From positions 62,001-126,000 of the forward strand of contig JAJFFY010000057.1 in NCBI GenBank assembly GCA_021776415.1: a DNA stretch of 64,000 nucleotides, given 5' to 3'. Position 1 is the stretch's first letter; each line of letters begins with the position of its first letter. A program made the position numbers and the translations under genes. Positions 60,217 to 64,000 of this stretch are shown piece after piece. A model generated the notes under the pieces. It did no database searches. It saw nothing but the letters and a program-made list of their open reading frames with translations, and was not told the origin of the DNA. Origin of the DNA: Hyphococcus sp. Its GTDB lineage: Bacteria > Pseudomonadota > Alphaproteobacteria > Caulobacterales > Parvularculaceae.

Positions 60217-60264
60217 TTTGTGCACCTGCGAAATGTATTTGTGCACTGCATCAGTTATTGTGCG
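60217..60264. promoter_or_regulatory. Direct repeats TTTGTGCAC spaced 21 bp upstream of mddA-like gene
   Basis: TTTGTGCAC at 60217-60225 and 60238-60246; related TTATTGTGC at 60256-60264. Confidence 0.4.
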
Positions 60265-60379
60265 GGGTATGCAGAATATTCTCTTGATCGGCAATGTTTT
60301 ACTATTGCAAGGGTGCAAAATCCCGTAAGGGTCCCGCTCCGACAAGTTGCGTTATCACATATAGCAACGGGAGGGACCG

Positions 60380-61123
60380 ATGGGGATCATCGCGCTCATT
60401 TATAGTGTTGTCGTTTACCTGATGTTTTTTGCATCGTTTTTGTATCTCATAATTTTTATGGGCGGCGACATGACGTCGTTTGTAAGCGTTCCGAGCACAA
60501 TCGACACGGGTGGTTTGGCTGTGGCCGGGCCGGCGGCGCTAATTAATATCGGCCTTCTTCTGCTGTTCGCTGTGCAACACACGGTGATGGCGCGATGGGG
60601 CTTTAAGAAAGCGTTGATCAAATTCCTGCCCCGCGCCTTTGAGCGCAGCACCTATGTGCTTCTCACCGTTGTTGTGTTGGTGCTGTTGTTTCGGTACTGG
60701 CAGCCCATGCCGGCGGTGGTCTGGTCGGTCGATGCGCCGCTGTGGTCGGGACTTTTAACGGCGCTCTATTTCGCCGGCATCGGCCTTGTTCTCCTGTCGA
60801 CCTTCCTGATCAACCATTTCGAACTTTTTGGTCTGTTGCAGGGCTGGCTCGGGTTCAAAAAACAAGAACCGCCAAAACCCCATTTCGTCACACCGTCACT
60901 ATACAAATATATTCGCCACCCGCTTTATCTTGGCTGGATTATCGCGTTTTGGGCGACGCCGCATATGACGGTGGGGCACCTCTTGTTTGCGGGCATTTGG
61001 ACGAGCTATATTTTTGTTGCGGTCGGTTATGAAGAGCGCGACATGATCGCGCTGTTCGGCGATAAATATCGCCACTACATGGCCAAAGTGCCGGCGATCC
61101 TGCCGTTTGGCGGGTGGAAGTAG
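60380..61123 (+). CDS. mddA: Methanethiol S-methyltransferase-like membrane protein (NnrU/isoprenylcysteine methyltransferase superfamily)
   Basis: Multi-TM; LLFAVQHTVMARWGFKKAL, SLYKYIRHPLYLGWIIAFWATPHMTVGHLLFA, YEERDMIALFGDKYRHYM. Confidence 0.8.
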   Translation: MGIIALIYSVVVYLMFFASFLYLIIFMGGDMTSFVSVPSTIDTGGLAVAGPAALINIGLLLLFAVQHTVMARWGFKKALIKFLPRAFERSTYVLLTVVVLVLLFRYWQPMPAVVWSVDAPLWSGLLTALYFAGIGLVLLSTFLINHFELFGLLQGWLGFKKQEPPKPHFVTPSLYKYIRHPLYLGWIIAFWATPHMTVGHLLFAGIWTSYIFVAVGYEERDMIALFGDKYRHYMAKVPAILPFGGWK

Positions 61124-61144
61124 GCGGACGCTCGCCGCCGAGGC

Positions 61145-62242
61145 CTACCCGCATTGCGCGCGGTGCAACAGCGCGTGGTCCGCAAGCACCAGCGCCATCA
61201 TCGCCGCGCCGACGGGCACGCCGCGGATGCCGACGCATGGATCGTGACGGCCTTTGGTGGTGATTTCGGTCTCCGTGCCGGCGCGGGTGATGGTCTTGCG
61301 CGGGGTGGAGATCGATGAGGTCGGCTTGACGGAAAACCGCACGACGATGTCCTGGCCGGAGGATATCCCGCCGAGAATACCGCCGGCATGGTTGGAGAGG
61401 AAATGCGGGCGCCCATTCTTTATACGGATTTCATCGGCGTTCTCCTCACCGGTGAGCGCTGCCGCGCCCATCCCGGCGCCGATCTCAACGCCCTTGGCGG
61501 CGTTAATCGACATCATTGCGGAGGCCAGTTCCGCGTCGAGCTTGCCATAGACCGGCGCGCCGAGACCGGCGGGAACGCCGGAGGCGACGACCTCGACAAT
61601 TGCGCCCAATGACGAGCCGGCCTTGCGCGCGGCCTCTAACTTTTCTTCCCATAATTTTGCTGCAACCGGGTCCGGGCACCAAAACGGGTTGTTATCTATC
61701 TCTGCCCAGTCGAACCGGGTGCGGTCGATTTTATGCGGGCCGATCTGGGTGAGACAGGCGCGGATCGCAACGCCGGGATGGACGAGCGCCAGGGCTTTTT
61801 CTGCGACGACGCCGGCGGCGACGCGCGCGGCGGTCTCGCGCGCGGAAGAGCGGCCGCCGCCGCGATAATCTCGGAAACCATATTTGGCGTCATAGGTGAA
61901 GTCGGCATGGCCCGGGCGATATTTGTCGCGGATGTCGGCATAATCTTTCGAGCGCTGATCGACGTTTTCGATCTCCAGGCTGATCGGCGCGCCGGTGGTG
62001 CGCGGGCCATCGGTCGCGTCGTCTTCAAACACTCCGGAGAGGATTTTCACCGCATCGGGCTCTTTGCGCTGGGTGACGAATTTCGATGTGCCGGGTTTGC
62101 GCTTGTCGAGGGCGGATTGAATCTCCGACGCGTGCAGCAAAATCCCCGGTGGGCAACCGTCAATGACCACGCCAAGCGCGGGCCCATGAGACTCGCCCCA
62201 TGTTGTGATCCGAAAGACATGGCCGAAGCTGTTGAAGGACAT
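61145..62242 (-). CDS. aroC: Chorismate synthase
   Basis: [86 protein letters not shown]. Confidence 0.97.
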   Translation of the reverse strand: MSFNSFGHVFRITTWGESHGPALGVVIDGCPPGILLHASEIQSALDKRKPGTSKFVTQRKEPDAVKILSGVFEDDATDGPRTTGAPISLEIENVDQRSKDYADIRDKYRPGHADFTYDAKYGFRDYRGGGRSSARETAARVAAGVVAEKALALVHPGVAIRACLTQIGPHKIDRTRFDWAEIDNNPFWCPDPVAAKLWEEKLEAARKAGSSLGAIVEVVASGVPAGLGAPVYGKLDAELASAMMSINAAKGVEIGAGMGAAALTGEENADEIRIKNGRPHFLSNHAGGILGGISSGQDIVVRFSVKPTSSISTPRKTITRAGTETEITTKGRHDPCVGIRGVPVGAAMMALVLADHALLHRAQCG

Positions 62243-62256
62243 TTCGTTTTCCGCTC

Positions 62257-62362
62257 CGGAGCGCATGCACAAAAAGTGTGTGCGGTTTTTGGGTTCGCAT
62301 GCGCGACCACTAAAAAATCTAGACCATGTTCTATGATTCAATAATTTGTGAACGTGGTCTAG
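62257..62362 (+). repeat. RIME-like two-hairpin intergenic element, copy B
   Basis: GCGCATGC/GCATGCGC stem with conserved CACAAAAAGTGTGNGCGGTTTTTGGGTTCG core, then CTAGACCATGTTC/GAACGTGGTCTAG stem. Confidence 0.88.
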
Positions 62363-62448
62363 CGTCAAATTCTCAAGCCGCGTAGTTCTATCATGACGCA
62401 TCTACGGCGCAGAAGGGTTAATGCGCGCAGATATTGGAGATAATCGCC

Positions 62449-63111
62449 ATGGCCGCCGATGAATTGATCCCGCCCAGCCCCTCGGAGGAGGCCTATGCGG
62501 CCGACCAGGACCAGGGCGACGTCTTCACCGCCGATGATCCGATCGTGCTGTTCGCCGAGTGGCTGGCGCTGGCCAAGACCACCGAGCCCAACGATCCCAA
62601 CGCCATGGCGCTCGCCACCGTCGATGGCGACGGCCTGCCGGATGTGCGCATGGTGCTGTTGAAGGACGTGGATCAAGCGGGGCTGACTTTTTACACCAAC
62701 ATCCAAAGCGCCAAGGGTTGCCAGCTCGCCGTCTGCCCGAAAGCCGCGATCCTGTTTCACTGGAAAACCATTCGCCGTCAGGTGCGTTTTCGCGGGGCCG
62801 TTGTTCCGGTGAGCGATGAAGCGGCCGATGCTTATTTCAAGACACGCGCCCGCAGCGCCCGCATCGGCGCATGGGCCTCGGCGCAATCGCGCCCCATGGC
62901 CGGCAAGCTGGCGCTGGCCAAAGAAGTGGCGATCAAAGCTGCGCAATTCGGCATTGGCGAAGTTCCCCGTCCACCGCATTGGTCAGGTTACAGAATAATT
63001 CCGACACAGATAGAATTCTGGGTCAACCGCCCGTTTCGTTTGCACGATCGCAAAGTGTTTTTGCGCGAGAATGCTGGCGCGCTGTGGCGGACTGAGAGAT
63101 TGTACCCATAA
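62449..63111 (+). CDS. pdxH: Pyridoxamine 5'-phosphate oxidase
   Basis: [52 protein letters not shown]-terminal [22 protein letters not shown]. Confidence 0.95.
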   Translation: MAADELIPPSPSEEAYAADQDQGDVFTADDPIVLFAEWLALAKTTEPNDPNAMALATVDGDGLPDVRMVLLKDVDQAGLTFYTNIQSAKGCQLAVCPKAAILFHWKTIRRQVRFRGAVVPVSDEAADAYFKTRARSARIGAWASAQSRPMAGKLALAKEVAIKAAQFGIGEVPRPPHWSGYRIIPTQIEFWVNRPFRLHDRKVFLRENAGALWRTERLYP

Positions 63112-63133
63112 AATTTAACGAAGGAGGCGCCCC

Positions 63134-63529
63134 ATGACATCCAAAGTTGAAACCTTCACGCCGCCGGATGTGATGGCGCCGATCGGGCCATACAGTCACA
63201 TTGCCAAGGCCAATGGCTTGATTGCGATTAGCGCAACCGCCGGGGTTGATCCGACGACGCAAAGCCTCGTTGGCGGTGATGTGGCGAGCCAGACGACCCA
63301 GATCATCAAATCCTTTGCGGTCATGCTGGCATCGGTTAATTCCGATCTTGGCCATGTCATGCATATCAATGTATTCCTCACCGACATGGCGAATTTTAAA
63401 GCGATGAATGCGGCCTACGCAGAAGCAATTGGGGAGCATCGTCCGGCGCGCACAGCAATCGCGGTAACGGCGTTGCCCAAACCCGGCGCTCTCGTCACCA
63501 TGAACCTGACGGCGGTGGAGCGCGATTGA
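63134..63529 (+). CDS. RidA-family protein
   Basis: MAPIGPYSHIAKANGLIAISATAGVDPTTQSLVGGDVASQTTQIIKSF, HVMHINVFLTDMANFKAMNAAY, RPARTAIAV. Confidence 0.92.
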   Translation: MTSKVETFTPPDVMAPIGPYSHIAKANGLIAISATAGVDPTTQSLVGGDVASQTTQIIKSFAVMLASVNSDLGHVMHINVFLTDMANFKAMNAAYAEAIGEHRPARTAIAVTALPKPGALVTMNLTAVERD

Positions 63530-63562
63530 GCACGGCGGTAAGCCTTGCGCAATTTGCCCGCC

Positions 63563-64000
63563 CTAATCGTCTCGCGTCATTGACCAGGTGATTTCGCCTA
63601 CGCCGCCGCCGCTGCTGGCTCTCAGCGTATAGCTGAGCGCATCTCCGGCGCACGTATAGCTGAGGCGGGTCGGCGCCGTCTCGGGGCGCAACACCTCTGG
63701 CGGCGGTGAGCGTCGGTCCATCAACATGCCGAAATTCGTCGAGACCTGAAACAGATACTCGGTGTAATTGCGCTCTACATTGAAAAAGCAAAGCTCGCCG
63801 GTTGTGCGGTCGGCGCAAAAGTTTGCATCCATGGTCAGCGACTGGGCGTCTTTAACCGTGCCCGTCAGGGACATGCCGCCAGGCTCAGTGTCATGACGAA
63901 AACGCCGCTCCCCTCGCTCGGAGAAGGCGCCATTGGCGTTGTTGGGCCGGGAAAATACCAGCGCGCCGTTGACCTCACGGCTGATAGTGCTCCACTCGAG
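63563..64000 (-). CDS. Hypothetical protein, C-terminal part (N-terminus outside window)
   Basis: Minus frame is open to the window end: LEWSTISREVNGALVFSRPNNANGAFSERGERRFRHDTEPGGMSLTGTVKDAQSL...ITWSMTRDD*. Confidence 0.6.
   Translation of the reverse strand, partial: LEWSTISREVNGALVFSRPNNANGAFSERGERRFRHDTEPGGMSLTGTVKDAQSLTMDANFCADRTTGELCFFNVERNYTEYLFQVSTNFGMLMDRRSPPPEVLRPETAPTRLSYTCAGDALSYTLRASSGGGVGEITWSMTRDD

Noticed and set aside
60190-60380. SAM-type riboswitch upstream of the methyltransferase-like mddA
   Set aside because: Could not build a convincing SAM-II/SAH aptamer core by eye; only the direct repeats are supported. An Infernal/Rfam scan would decide.

Overview
This 64 kb window is mostly ordinary, densely coded, high-GC chromosome from an alphaproteobacterium (inference from CcrM, DciA/DUF721, the smc-dsbA-DUF721-mutY order and the RIME-like repeats). 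I saw no rRNA, tRNA, CRISPR array, prophage or transposase. Core genes include smc (partial), mutY, ccrM, rnhB, yaaA, a Sua5/TsaC protein, xseB, dxs, tlyA, aroC and pdxH, with many single-gene enzymes and regulators between them. Observations most worth a second look: (1) a family of three two-hairpin intergenic elements (34270-34374 in minus orientation; 53759-53862 and 62257-62362 in plus) whose stems differ but stay paired, two of them supplying the stop codon of the upstream gene; (2) a histone-deacetylase-like gene with a clean in-frame TAA at 38907-38909; (3) four phased TGCGCA-type motifs over a sigma70-like promoter driving a 64-aa membrane microprotein, plus a nearby 26-bp near-perfect palindrome; (4) four GANTC sites in the leader of ccrM, the GANTC methyltransferase; (5) a divergent ArsR / PhzF-ornithine cyclodeaminase module whose operator-like inverted repeat contains both start codons; (6) a truncated sulfotransferase C-terminus ending at an inverted duplication of its own sequence; (7) an astacin protease flanked by uncharacterised repeated domains; (8) two PEP-CTERM-like proteins; (9) three M19 dipeptidase paralogs, one visibly AT-richer. 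No single element clearly amounts to a new multi-gene system. The best candidates are the ArsR-PhzF-OCD module and the microprotein locus at 18.4-18.9 kb.
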